64,000 bases of DNA from Bacteroidales bacterium UBA5326 (GTDB lineage: Bacteria > Bacteroidota > Bacteroidia > Bacteroidales > UBA932). The notes under the pieces are model-generated. The model was not told the origin of the DNA, did no database searches, and was given only the letters and a program-made list of their open reading frames with translations. How positions within the stretch are numbered: position 1 is the first letter of the stretch; the number at the start of each line of letters is the position of its first letter. A program made the position numbers and the translations under genes. Positions 31,517 to 39,443 of the stretch are shown here, one piece after another. The stretch covers positions 1 to 64,000 of the forward strand of contig DHQY01000004.1 of NCBI GenBank assembly GCA_002408205.1, given 5' to 3'.

Positions 31517-33046
31517 TTATTCCCACTCAATAGTGGCAGGCGGTTTGGAGGATATGTCGTAGACAACCCTGTTTACTCCCTTGACTTTGTTGATGATATC
31601 ATTTGAAACTTTCATGAGAAAGTCATACGGAAGATGGATCCAGTCTGCGGTCATGCCATCCGTAGATCCCACGGCTCTCAGAGCTACGGTAAATTCATAC
31701 GTGCGTTCGTCACCCATGACTCCTACGCTGCGTACGGGCAGCAGGATGGTGCCGGCTTGCCATATGGTATCGTACAGATTTTCCCGGCGAAGTGAGCCAA
31801 TGAAAATATCATCGGCCTGGCGCAGGATATCCAGCTTTTCACGTGTTATCTCGCCCAGGACACGTATGCCGAGACCCGGTCCGGGGAAGGGATGACGGCC
31901 TATGAGTTCCTCTTTGATGCCCAGCGAACGTCCCACACGGCGTACTTCGTCTTTAAACAGCGATCGCAAAGGTTCTACAATTTTTAGTTTTACGTAATCC
32001 GGCAGTCCTCCTACGTTATGGTGGGATTTGATGGTGGCCGAGGGCCCGTTTACCGAGGTCGATTCAATTACATCGGGATAAATGGTTCCCTGCCCAAGCC
32101 AGGTGGCGTTTGACACTTTAGATGCCTGAACGTCGAATACTTCAATAAAGGTTCGTCCGATGGCTTTGCGTTTACCTTCGGGGTCCGAAATCCCTTTCAG
32201 GGCATTAAGGAATGCTTCCGATGCGTCCACACCGATTACATTCAGTCCCATGTCCTTGTACGAGACCAGGACGTCCCTGAACTCATTCAGGCGCAGCAAT
32301 CCGTTGTCCACGAAAATACAATGCAGTTGTTTGCCTATGGCTTTATGCAACAGCACCGAAGCCACCGTGCTGTCGACTCCTCCGGAAAGCCCCAGAATCA
32401 CATGTTCATTGCCGATTTTCTGTCTCAGATCGGCTATGGTTGTTTCAATAAAGGACTGAGGAGTCCAGTCTCCCCTGCATCCGCAAACGGCAAAGGCAAA
32501 GTTGGCAAGAACAGTTGAACCGCAGGAAGTATGATATACCTCGGGATGGAACTGAACGCCGTATGTTTTTTCATTCATTATATGAAAGGCTGCGTTTTCC
32601 ACGTCGGGAGTGGAGGCAATAACGCCCGCTCCTGCAGGAAGTGTCTCTATGGTATCTCCGTGAGACATCCAAACCGGGCAGTTCCCCGTTACATCACGGA
32701 AAAGTAATGAACCGGGCTGTTTTATTTCCAGCAGGGCTCTGCCATATTCTCTGGTATTGGAGGTATGCACACTGCCCCCGTAATGGGCAGCAATGTACTG
32801 GGCACCGTAGCATATCCCCAGAAGAGGAAGGTGACCTTTGATACCGGAAAGATCTACTGCCGGAGCATTACGGTCTCTGACCGAGTAGGGACTTCCGGAA
32901 AGGATTACTCCTTTAACGGTTTCATCAGGAACAGGGAATCGGTTATAAGGATAGATCTCGCAATAAACATTCAGTTCCCTCAGACGACGTCCAATGAGTT
33001 GTGTCACCTGGGAACCGAAATCAAGGATCATAATTTTTTCATTCAT
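31517..33046 (-). CDS. guaA: GMP synthase (glutamine-hydrolysing)
   Basis: Converts XMP to GMP; 509 residues. An N-terminal class I glutamine amidotransferase has nucleophile C79 in LGICYGAQY and the HPEVYHT histidine. The PP-loop ATP pyrophosphatase has LSGGVDSTV, and the C-terminal dimerisation domain ends in the invariant SSKPPATIEWE. All elements are intact and full length. It is divergent from yceD with back-to-back -7 elements. Confidence 0.97.
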   Translation of the reverse strand: MNEKIMILDFGSQVTQLIGRRLRELNVYCEIYPYNRFPVPDETVKGVILSGSPYSVRDRNAPAVDLSGIKGHLPLLGICYGAQYIAAHYGGSVHTSNTREYGRALLEIKQPGSLLFRDVTGNCPVWMSHGDTIETLPAGAGVIASTPDVENAAFHIMNEKTYGVQFHPEVYHTSCGSTVLANFAFAVCGCRGDWTPQSFIETTIADLRQKIGNEHVILGLSGGVDSTVASVLLHKAIGKQLHCIFVDNGLLRLNEFRDVLVSYKDMGLNVIGVDASEAFLNALKGISDPEGKRKAIGRTFIEVFDVQASKVSNATWLGQGTIYPDVIESTSVNGPSATIKSHHNVGGLPDYVKLKIVEPLRSLFKDEVRRVGRSLGIKEELIGRHPFPGPGLGIRVLGEITREKLDILRQADDIFIGSLRRENLYDTIWQAGTILLPVRSVGVMGDERTYEFTVALRAVGSTDGMTADWIHLPYDFLMKVSNDIINKVKGVNRVVYDISSKPPATIEWE

Positions 33047-33068
33047 TGGAATATGCTTTTATGAGCGG

Positions 33069-33076
33069 CAAAAGTA
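33069..33076 (-). promoter_or_regulatory. Promoter -7 element of guaA
   Basis: TACTTTTG on the minus strand, 22 bases upstream of the guaA ATG. Confidence 0.6.
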
Positions 33077-33108
33077 AAACAAAACAACGATTATCTAAAA
33101 TATTTGTT

Positions 33109-33116
33109 TATCTTTG
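33109..33116 (+). promoter_or_regulatory. Promoter -7 element of yceD-rpmF
   Basis: TATCTTTG lies 19 bases upstream of the chosen yceD ATG at 33136. Its position rules out the longer in-frame start at 33046, which would precede the promoter. Confidence 0.65.
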
Positions 33117-33135
33117 TCGGCTCATTTTTAAGGAA

Positions 33136-33633
33136 ATGGAAAGCAGGTACGATACACGGTTGGTCATAAGTTGCAAGTCACTTTCAAATGAGAGTCATCG
33201 TTTTGAATTTCATATAAATAGTGCATTTTTTGATGCTTATGGCAATGCCGATATTCATTCTGCTGAACTTATTGTGCAGGTGGCTCTGCGTAAAATGGGG
33301 GCGGTGCAATTCGAAGTTTCTGTCGGTATTACCGGAACAGCCAGAGTCCCCTGCGACCGTTGCCTGGATCCCGTGGATATTCAGGTAAACTATCGGGCCG
33401 ATATGGCAGAAGAGGAGATTGAAGAAGCGTATAACACAGATTTGGGTGAAATGGACCTGGGTCAATATGTATATGACAGTGTGTGTGTAAGTATTCCCAT
33501 ACAGCGCATACACAGGGACGAGACCCTGTGTAACCGCCAAATGCTGGACATATGGAAAAAAAACAGTGGCGGAATGACCGCGGAGAACGGAGCGTTTGCG
33601 GCCCTAAAGGAATTAATAAACAATAACAAATAA
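33136..33633 (+). CDS. YceD/DUF177 protein
   Basis: A 165-residue YceD-family protein, linked in other bacteria to 23S rRNA accumulation and almost always encoded just before rpmF, as here. The family signature is the CDRCLDPV motif with preceding GTARVP at about 68-82; a further Cys near residue 139 may complete a metal site. The spacing to rpmF is 12 bases. The start at 33136 is downstream of the -7 element. Confidence 0.88.
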   Translation: MESRYDTRLVISCKSLSNESHRFEFHINSAFFDAYGNADIHSAELIVQVALRKMGAVQFEVSVGITGTARVPCDRCLDPVDIQVNYRADMAEEEIEEAYNTDLGEMDLGQYVYDSVCVSIPIQRIHRDETLCNRQMLDIWKKNSGGMTAENGAFAALKELINNNK

Positions 33634-33645
33634 AAATATTGAGAA

Positions 33646-33828
33646 ATGGCACATCCAAAACACAAGATCTCAAAACAAAGAAGAGATAAACGCAGGACAC
33701 ACGACAAATTAGACGTACCCACACTGGCCGCTTGTTCCAACTGCGGTGCAACGGTAATGTATCATCACGTATGTCCTGAGTGCGGATATTACAGAGGCCG
33801 GCAGATCATCGAAAAGAAGCTCGCGTAA
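33646..33828 (+). CDS. rpmF: 50S ribosomal protein L32
   Basis: A 60-residue ribosomal protein beginning AHPKHKISKQRRDKRR, with a zinc ribbon formed by C31/C34 and C47/C50 (CSNCG and CPECG). This is the zinc-binding version. It is co-transcribed with yceD and followed by tRNA-Arg. Confidence 0.97.
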   Translation: MAHPKHKISKQRRDKRRTHDKLDVPTLAACSNCGATVMYHHVCPECGYYRGRQIIEKKLA

Positions 33829-33848
33829 TGTTTGGGTTTCTTCCCTGG

Positions 33849-33918
33849 GCCCCATAGTTCAAGGGATAGAACGGAAGTTTCCTAAACTTCAAATTCGCGT
33901 TCGAGTCGCGGTGGGGCT
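33849..33918 (+). tRNA. tRNA-Arg (anticodon CCT)
   Basis: Cloverleaf with acceptor stem GCCCCAT/GTGGGGC, an anticodon stem GAAGT/ACTTC with loop TTCCTAA (CCT) and T-loop TTCGAGT. CCA is not encoded. It lies 20 bases after rpmF and is followed by a strong terminator, so it may be transcribed with rpmF. Confidence 0.92.
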
Positions 33919-33920
33919 AC

Positions 33921-33947
33921 AAAAGTGCCGGAACGGGCACTTTTTTG
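33921..33947 (+). terminator. Intrinsic terminator after tRNA-Arg
   Basis: AAAAGTGCC, 5-nt loop, GGGCAC and then TTTTTT: a GC-rich stem with a T run directly after the tRNA. Confidence 0.9.
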
Positions 33948-33970
33948 TTTATAAATAAACTGAATTTTGG

Positions 33971-33978
33971 TATCTTTG
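33971..33978 (+). promoter_or_regulatory. Promoter -7 element of the rubrerythrin/hydF unit
   Basis: TATCTTTG, 30 bases upstream of the rubrerythrin ATG. A TTTG at 33944-33947 is a possible -33 box, a little far at 23 bases and inside the terminator T run. Confidence 0.6.
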
Positions 33979-34008
33979 TTTGAAGATTAACAACGAAACA
34001 GAACTTAT

Positions 34009-34584
34009 ATGAGCTCTATCAAAGGAAAAAGAACCGAAAAAAACCTGCTGGCAGCTTTTGCCGGTGAATCACAGGCACGTATGCGCTACACCTACTTTGC
34101 TTCTGTGGCAAAGAAAGAGGGTTACGAACAGATTTCAGCCGTTTTTACAGAAACGGCCGAACAGGAAAAGGAACATGCCAAGCGCTTCTTTAAGTTTCTT
34201 GAGGGAGGTATGGTTGAGATCACCGCTTCATTTCCCGCCGGCGTTATCGGCGCTACGGCTGAAAATCTCAGGGCCGCAGCAGAAGGTGAGCTCGAGGAAC
34301 ATTCCATATTATATCCTGAATTCGCAAAAGTGGCCGCCGAGGAAGGTTTCCCAAAGATTGCCGCTGCTTTTCTGGCTATTGCCACAGTGGAAGTGGAACA
34401 TGAAAAACGTTACAGGACCCTTCTGGCCCGTGTAGAAGAGAACAAAGTGTTCGAAAGGGACCAGGAAATTGAGTGGCAGTGCCGTAACTGCGGGTATGTT
34501 ACCAAAGGAAAGAAAGCTCCCGAACTCTGTCCTGCATGCCAGCATCCCAAAGCATATTTTGAGGAAAAGAAAAACAATTATTGA
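34009..34584 (+). CDS. rbr: Rubrerythrin
   Basis: A 191-residue non-haem iron peroxidase that reduces hydrogen peroxide in anaerobes. The N-terminal four-helix diiron domain has Glu-rich motifs (FAGESQARMRY, ETAEQEKEHAKRF, EEHSILYPEFAKVA, VEVEHEKRYRTL); the C-terminal rubredoxin domain carries two CxxC pairs, CRNCG and CPACQH. All iron ligands appear present. It precedes hydF by 3 bases, tying peroxide defence to hydrogenase assembly. Confidence 0.96.
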   Translation: MSSIKGKRTEKNLLAAFAGESQARMRYTYFASVAKKEGYEQISAVFTETAEQEKEHAKRFFKFLEGGMVEITASFPAGVIGATAENLRAAAEGELEEHSILYPEFAKVAAEEGFPKIAAAFLAIATVEVEHEKRYRTLLARVEENKVFERDQEIEWQCRNCGYVTKGKKAPELCPACQHPKAYFEEKKNNY

Positions 34585-34587
34585 TCT

Positions 34588-35790
34588 ATGGCCGTACGTC
34601 CGCAGATAGGGATTTTTGGCCGACGCAACGCCGGAAAGAGTTCTCTGATTAACGTGCTTTGCGGACAGGAAGTAGCCATTGTTTCTGCCGTAGCCGGCAC
34701 CACAACAGACCCTGTCCGGAAAACCATGGAAATCCCCGGAACAGGGCCTGTTGTGCTTATAGATACTGCGGGAATGGACGATGAAGGCCTTTTAGGCGAA
34801 AAAAGGGTCATTAAAAGCAGGGAAGTCATCGCGCAGGTGAATCTGGCCGTACTGCTGTTTACCGGAAATTTTCTGGGATCTTACGAGGAGAATCTGATCA
34901 GGGATTTTCAATATAACGAAGTTCCTTTCATTCTCGTACACAATATGTCGGATAAAGTGCCTCTGGCGCCCGAGATAGCGGCCGAGGTATTTCAGCGCTT
35001 TAAAACTGATGTTATTGATTTTTCATGCGCCGAACCCGAGAACCTCGAGACGTTGATAGCACTTCTGATGAAAAACCTCGGCCCGTCTCCTTTTAAAACG
35101 CTTCCCCTCCTGGACGGACTGGTGAGCGAAGGTCAGGAGGTAGTGCTGGTATGTCCGGTTGATTCAGAAGCACCCGAAGGACGTCTTATTCTTCCCCAGG
35201 TGCAGGTCATCCGTGAGATCCTGGACAAACGTGCTGTTGCAGTCGTATTGCAGGATGCGCAATTGCCCGGCTATTTCAAAGAAGTGGCCCAACGCAGAAG
35301 AAGCGTCCCGGTGCTGGTTGTTACGGACAGTCAGCTTTTTGGCAAAGTTGAGCATCTGATACCCCCCGATCAGCCGCTTACCGGGTTCAGCCTGTTACTG
35401 GCGCGCAGTAAAGGAGATTTCGGCACCTATCTGAAGGGCACTCAATATATAGACAGTCTGAAGGAAGGAGACAGAGTGCTTATGATGGAAGCCTGTTCAC
35501 ACCACAGTACCTGTGAGGATATCGGACGAGTTAAGCTTCCGGCCTTACTCAGAAAATATACCGGAAAGAACATTCATTGCGAAATGATCTCCGGGCTGGA
35601 CTTGCCCAGACGACCTTTAACTGAATACGCCCTAATTATACAGTGCGGAGGATGTATGATCACCCAGCGGCAGGTCCTTTCAAAGATAAGGGAAGCCAAA
35701 AAATTCGGGGTGCCTGTGTCGAACTACGGTATGGCCATTTCTTTTATGAACGGTATATTCCATAGGGCTGTAAAGCCTTTAGTCCCGTAA
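34588..35790 (+). CDS. hydF: [FeFe]-hydrogenase H-cluster maturation GTPase HydF
   Basis: Scaffold GTPase that assembles the diiron subcluster of [FeFe]-hydrogenase; 400 residues. The GTPase domain shows G1 GRRNAGKSS, G2 region TTTDPV and G3 DTAGMDDEG. A dimerisation domain follows, then the C-terminal iron-sulfur domain with HHSTCEDIGR and CGGCM (CxH-x-C..CxxC arrangement). The radical-SAM partners HydE and HydG are not in the window. Its presence indicates hydrogen production or uptake by an [FeFe]-hydrogenase. Confidence 0.93.
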   Translation: MAVRPQIGIFGRRNAGKSSLINVLCGQEVAIVSAVAGTTTDPVRKTMEIPGTGPVVLIDTAGMDDEGLLGEKRVIKSREVIAQVNLAVLLFTGNFLGSYEENLIRDFQYNEVPFILVHNMSDKVPLAPEIAAEVFQRFKTDVIDFSCAEPENLETLIALLMKNLGPSPFKTLPLLDGLVSEGQEVVLVCPVDSEAPEGRLILPQVQVIREILDKRAVAVVLQDAQLPGYFKEVAQRRRSVPVLVVTDSQLFGKVEHLIPPDQPLTGFSLLLARSKGDFGTYLKGTQYIDSLKEGDRVLMMEACSHHSTCEDIGRVKLPALLRKYTGKNIHCEMISGLDLPRRPLTEYALIIQCGGCMITQRQVLSKIREAKKFGVPVSNYGMAISFMNGIFHRAVKPLVP

Positions 35791-35821
35791 GCTTTGCCTG
35801 CATACGCTAACTCTTTTCTAT

Positions 35822-36508
35822 ATGAAAAAAATTCTTCTCACCATTTTCTCTCTGTTTGCAGTGATCCTTTCATACAGTCAAAACGAAAGGGATTGGGCAA
35901 ATTTTGCATTCTTTGCAAAAGAAAACGCCACTTTGACTGTAGCGCCCAGGGCGGTGTTTATGGGAAATTCCATTACACAGAACTGGCGCAGTTTTCATCC
36001 CGGCTATTTTACGGAGCATAATTATGCAGGAAGAGGCATCGGGGGCCAGGTTACTTCACAGATGCTTTGCCGTTTCCGGGCCGATGTAATTGATCTTCAT
36101 CCCCGTGTGGTAGTAATTCTTGCAGGAACCAATGATATTGCCATGAACGAGGGATATATTTCTCCGGAGCATATTATGGACAACATAGTATCTATGGTAG
36201 AACTGGCAAAGGCTAACGATATTAAGGTAATTTTGTGTTCGATTCTTCCGACAGATCAGTACAAGTGGCGCTCTCCTGAATTCAACGAAAAAGTGAAACC
36301 CGCCGGAGTGATCCGTGATCTGAATGCCCGCATGAAAGCTTATGCCGCCCAAAACGATTGTGTATATGTAGACTTCTGGACTCATATGGCCGATGCTAAC
36401 GGAGGTCTGAAGACTGAATGCTCCGGAGACGGAGTGCATCCGTATCCGCATGTCTATGATATGATGGAAGATATGGTTACCCCGCTTATTGAGCAACTGG
36501 CTCAATAA
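35822..36508 (+). CDS. SGNH/GDSL-type secreted hydrolase
   Basis: A 228-residue exported SGNH hydrolase. Signal peptide ILLTIFSLFAVILSYS; block I FMGNSITQN with S50, block II glycine in AGRGIGGQ, block III AGTNDI with N104, and block V DGVHPYPH with D203 and H206. The catalytic set is complete. Likely acts on acyl or acetyl esters of carbohydrates or lipids in the periplasm. The stop codon forms part of a palindrome shared with the convergent mnmD. Confidence 0.9.
   Translation: MKKILLTIFSLFAVILSYSQNERDWANFAFFAKENATLTVAPRAVFMGNSITQNWRSFHPGYFTEHNYAGRGIGGQVTSQMLCRFRADVIDLHPRVVVILAGTNDIAMNEGYISPEHIMDNIVSMVELAKANDIKVILCSILPTDQYKWRSPEFNEKVKPAGVIRDLNARMKAYAAQNDCVYVDFWTHMADANGGLKTECSGDGVHPYPHVYDMMEDMVTPLIEQLAQ
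36486..36508. repeat. Perfect 9-bp inverted repeat spanning both convergent stop codons
   Basis: TTATTGAGC, 5-nt loop, GCTCAATAA. The left arm contains the complement of the mnmD stop and the right arm the stop of the SGNH gene. No T run follows on either strand, so it is not a classical terminator, but it would form the same hairpin in both mRNAs. Confidence 0.75.
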
Positions 36509-37190
36509 CGGCTCTTATTATATGGCGTTTTCCTCCGGTTCCGGGTAATCGTTCCACTTTATATTTCAGGTCGCGTAGCGTCTGTTTTACAACCCCTTTT
36601 GAAGAATAAGTGGTAAAAACTGACCCGCTGTGCATATAGCCGGTGATAACTTCCAGCACTTTCCGGCTCCAAAGTTCCGGCTGAACATTCGGGGAGAAGG
36701 CATCGTAATAGACAATATCTATTATTCCGGATGGCAGAAAATGCTCCAGATCTTGTTGGCGTTTTAAAAGAGTAAAACCCTTTGCTATGAGGACAGGCGA
36801 ATCCCAGGAAGAAGTGTGCAATGCCTCGTAAAAGTCACGAAGCGGTTTATCTGCCACATAGCTGAGTTTCTGCCAGATTTCTTCTTCAAGGGGAAAGAGA
36901 TCTGCCGTCTCATACAGGATTTCAGGAGCATTTACGCCATGGGATAATTGTTCCCGGTAGGTGAGCAGTGCATTGAGACCCGTCCCGAATCCGGCTTCAA
37001 GAATATGAATTTTGCCGGGCGGGCAGTCTTGTTGTCTCTGTTGCTCCAGAAAGTATCTTAACCCGCATTCAATGAATACGTACTCCGATTCCTTTACAGC
37101 CCCTCCGTTGGAATGATATGTTTCGCCAAACCTTGACGAAAACAGGGTGGGGGAACCGTCGCCGGTAAATAATATATCGTGTTCATGCAT
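36486..37190 (-). CDS. mnmD: tRNA 5-methylaminomethyl-2-thiouridine methyltransferase (MnmD-like)
   Basis: A 234-residue SAM methyltransferase of the MnmC methyltransferase-domain family, acting on uridine-34 of certain tRNAs. SAM loop ILEAGFGTGLNALLT, the downstream YYDAFSPNVQPELWS motif that carries the catalytic aspartate, and the closing YSSKGVVKQTLRDLKYKVERLPG. The FAD-dependent oxidase half of the fused MnmC is absent, as usual outside Gammaproteobacteria. It overlaps the convergent SGNH gene by 23 bases and follows rpmE2 after a terminator. Confidence 0.9.
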   Translation of the reverse strand: MHEHDILFTGDGSPTLFSSRFGETYHSNGGAVKESEYVFIECGLRYFLEQQRQQDCPPGKIHILEAGFGTGLNALLTYREQLSHGVNAPEILYETADLFPLEEEIWQKLSYVADKPLRDFYEALHTSSWDSPVLIAKGFTLLKRQQDLEHFLPSGIIDIVYYDAFSPNVQPELWSRKVLEVITGYMHSGSVFTTYSSKGVVKQTLRDLKYKVERLPGTGGKRHIIRAVIEPVAQ

Positions 37191-37201
37191 CGTTGCGGCA
37201 G

Positions 37202-37230
37202 AAAAAAAAAGCCGCTCCAGGGAACGGCTC
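37202..37230 (-). terminator. Intrinsic terminator after rpmE2
   Basis: On the minus strand GAGCCG, TCC/GGA inner pairing, CGGCT and then a run of nine T. It separates rpmE2 from mnmD. Confidence 0.85.
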
Positions 37231-37248
37231 TGTAATTTTACATGAAGA

Positions 37249-37500
37249 CTATTTCTTGCGGTCTCCGTAACGGCTTCTGAACTTATCTACGCGTCCGGCA
37301 GTGTCTACCAGTTTCATCTTACCTGTATAGAAAGGGTGGGATGTGTTGGAGATCTCAAGTTTGTATAAAGGGTATTCCACGCCGTCAACAGTAAGGGTTT
37401 CTTTGGTGTTGACGCAGGAACGTGTAATGAATACGTGTTCGTTGGACATGTCCTTGAAGGCAACAAGTCTGTAAGCGTTGGGGTGAATTCCTTCTTTCAT
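37249..37500 (-). CDS. rpmE2: 50S ribosomal protein L31 type B
   Basis: An 83-residue L31 paralogue with the type B features: KEGIHPNAYR start, VDGVEYPLYKLEISNTSHPFYTG body and VDKFRSRYG end, with no CxxC zinc ligands. The zinc-free form is normally favoured under zinc limitation, while the adjacent-region L32 is zinc-binding. Confidence 0.95.
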   Translation of the reverse strand: MKEGIHPNAYRLVAFKDMSNEHVFITRSCVNTKETLTVDGVEYPLYKLEISNTSHPFYTGKMKLVDTAGRVDKFRSRYGDRKK

Positions 37501-37538
37501 CGTATATATATTTTTTATTTTTCTTGCAAAACGGGCTG

Positions 37539-37546
37539 CAAAGGTA
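37539..37546 (-). promoter_or_regulatory. Promoter -7 element of rpmE2
   Basis: TACCTTTG on the minus strand, 38 bases upstream of the rpmE2 ATG. Confidence 0.6.
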
Positions 37547-37576
37547 CATAATTTTTTGGCTTAACCAAATAAAAAA

Positions 37577-38974
37577 TCAAAGCATTGAGATGATTTCGGC
37601 CGATAAAGCTTCTGCCGCGGTTTTGTCCGGAGCCTCGGCATATACCCTCATTATGGGTTCGGTATTTGATTTACGCAGACAAACCCATTTTTTTTGATCG
37701 TCAAAATCTATCCGCAATCCGTCTACGGTAGAAATTCGCGCGTAAGAATATGCTTTGCTTATTTTTTCAATAGTGTCCTCAAACCGGAACCCTTCGGTCA
37801 GTTCCACTCTGTTTTTACTCATATAGTAGAATGGAAAACTATCCCTGAGACACGAGGCCGATACTCCTTTATTGGCCAGATGAGATAAAAAGAGAGCGGT
37901 TCCGATGAGTGCATCACGTCCACAATGAAGTGAAGGCAGTATTACCCCTCCGTTCCCTTCTCCGCCAATAATGCATCCTTTTTTTTTCATTTCTGCTACA
38001 ACGTTCACCTCTCCTACGGCCGCTGCTGTGTAAGTCCCTCCGTAACGTTCTGTGATGTCTTTTAATGCCCTTGTAGAGGATAGATTGGATGAGGTATGCT
38101 GTTTTACGTCCGGATTCTCCCGGGCTTCACATGACAATACATAATCGGCACAGGCAACCAGTGTGTACTCTTCTCCAAACATGCTCCCGTCTTCGCAGAC
38201 CAGTGCCAGACGGTCCACGTCGGGGTCTACGGATATTCCAAGGTCCGCTTTGTGTGATTTTACCGCTTCTGAAAGATCGGTAAGGTGGGCAGGTAACGGT
38301 TCGGGATTATGGGCAAAGTTTCCGGTTGGTTCACAGTGAATTTTTATACAGGTAACGCCAAGGGCTTCGAGCAATTGGGGAATCACTACGCCGCCTACCG
38401 AGTTGATGCCGTCTACTGCAACGGTGAATCCGGCCCGGTAGATGGCCTGCACGTCAACGAGCGGATGATTCAGAACGGCTTCTATATGCGCTTGTGTATG
38501 GTTTTCACGGGTGTAGCTGCCCAGCTGATCTACTTCCACAAAGCGGAAATCTTCTTTGTGTGCAATCTCAAGCAGGGTGGAGCCTTGCTCTGCATTCAGA
38601 AACTCGCCGGCGCTGTCCAGCAGTTTGAGCGCGTTCCATTGCCGGGGATTATGGCTGGCAGTGAGTATGATGCCTCCCTGTGCCCCGGTAAAGGTAACCG
38701 CCATTTCGGTTGTAGGCGTGCTGGCAAGCCCAATATCTATAACATCAATTCCGCTGGAGCGAAGCGTCCCGCAAACCAATTGGCGCACCATATCGCCCGA
38801 GAGGCGGGCATCACGGCCTACGACCACTTTGGGCCGTACTTCAGGATTGCATTGCCGGGAAATAAGGACCGCATAGGCAGCCGTAAAACGTACCACATCC
38901 AAAGGAGAAAGGGATACTCCCGGCTGTCCGCCGATCGTACCCCTGATTCCGGAAATTGATTTGATTAGGCTCAT
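37577..38974 (-). CDS. glmM: Phosphoglucosamine mutase (GlmM-type phosphohexomutase)
   Basis: Alpha-D-phosphohexomutase of 465 residues, interconverting glucosamine 6- and 1-phosphate for peptidoglycan and LPS. The phosphoserine loop TASHNP has S107, the metal loop is DPDVDR, the sugar loop GGEGNGG, and the phosphate loop is near RKSNTEPIMRVY. The SGIRGTIGG N-terminus is typical of Bacteroidota GlmM. A phosphomannomutase role cannot be excluded from sequence alone. It begins 3 bases after the V-ATPase proteolipid gene. Confidence 0.85.
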   Translation of the reverse strand: MSLIKSISGIRGTIGGQPGVSLSPLDVVRFTAAYAVLISRQCNPEVRPKVVVGRDARLSGDMVRQLVCGTLRSSGIDVIDIGLASTPTTEMAVTFTGAQGGIILTASHNPRQWNALKLLDSAGEFLNAEQGSTLLEIAHKEDFRFVEVDQLGSYTRENHTQAHIEAVLNHPLVDVQAIYRAGFTVAVDGINSVGGVVIPQLLEALGVTCIKIHCEPTGNFAHNPEPLPAHLTDLSEAVKSHKADLGISVDPDVDRLALVCEDGSMFGEEYTLVACADYVLSCEARENPDVKQHTSSNLSSTRALKDITERYGGTYTAAAVGEVNVVAEMKKKGCIIGGEGNGGVILPSLHCGRDALIGTALFLSHLANKGVSASCLRDSFPFYYMSKNRVELTEGFRFEDTIEKISKAYSYARISTVDGLRIDFDDQKKWVCLRKSNTEPIMRVYAEAPDKTAAEALSAEIISML

Positions 38975-38977
38975 GGC

Positions 38978-39436
38978 TTACTTAGGCATCGCCAGGAAGC
39001 ACGAGGCAAAGGCCAGAATAGCGTAAAGTTCGGGGAAAACAGCCAATACCAGTGTGTTACTGAAAACATTATGACCGTTGCTCATTTCTACCACTCCGTT
39101 GGCAGCAATTTGTGCCTGTTTGATGGCTGAAATCAGACCCACAAAACCCATAGCCAGTCCCACGGCAAAAACAGCCAGACCTTGGTTCAGGGTAAGTATT
39201 CCGTTTAAATTGTTAATGGCTCCGAGGTTCAGGAAGAATGCGGCGAAACCGTAAAGGCCCTGTGTCGAAGGCAAGGCACTTAATATCATTGCTGAGCCAA
39301 AAATGTTCGGATTTTTTTTCATAGCTGATACAGTGGCATTCCCTGCCAAAACAGTCCCTATTGCACTTCCGATTCCGGAGAGACCTAACATCAGTGCCAG
39401 TCCAATGTAAGCTAAAAGTAATGGTAATGTGTTCAT
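38978..39436 (-). CDS. ntpK: V-type ATPase proteolipid subunit K (Na+-type)
   Basis: Rotor-ring subunit of 152 residues with two hairpins (four transmembrane helices). The ion site keeps all ligands of the Enterococcus hirae Na+-NtpK: L55, T58 and Q59 in ALPSTQGLYGF, Q107 in AIKQAQIAA and E136 in FPELYAIL. This predicts Na+ rather than H+ as coupling ion. It is the last ATPase gene of the operon, 7 bases after subunit I. Confidence 0.92.
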   Translation of the reverse strand: MNTLPLLLAYIGLALMLGLSGIGSAIGTVLAGNATVSAMKKNPNIFGSAMILSALPSTQGLYGFAAFFLNLGAINNLNGILTLNQGLAVFAVGLAMGFVGLISAIKQAQIAANGVVEMSNGHNVFSNTLVLAVFPELYAILAFASCFLAMPK

Positions 39437-39443
39437 GATAAAT

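Noticed and set aside
33046..33135. N-terminal extension of YceD
   Set aside because: It would start before the TATCTTTG promoter element and adds sequence unlike the family.
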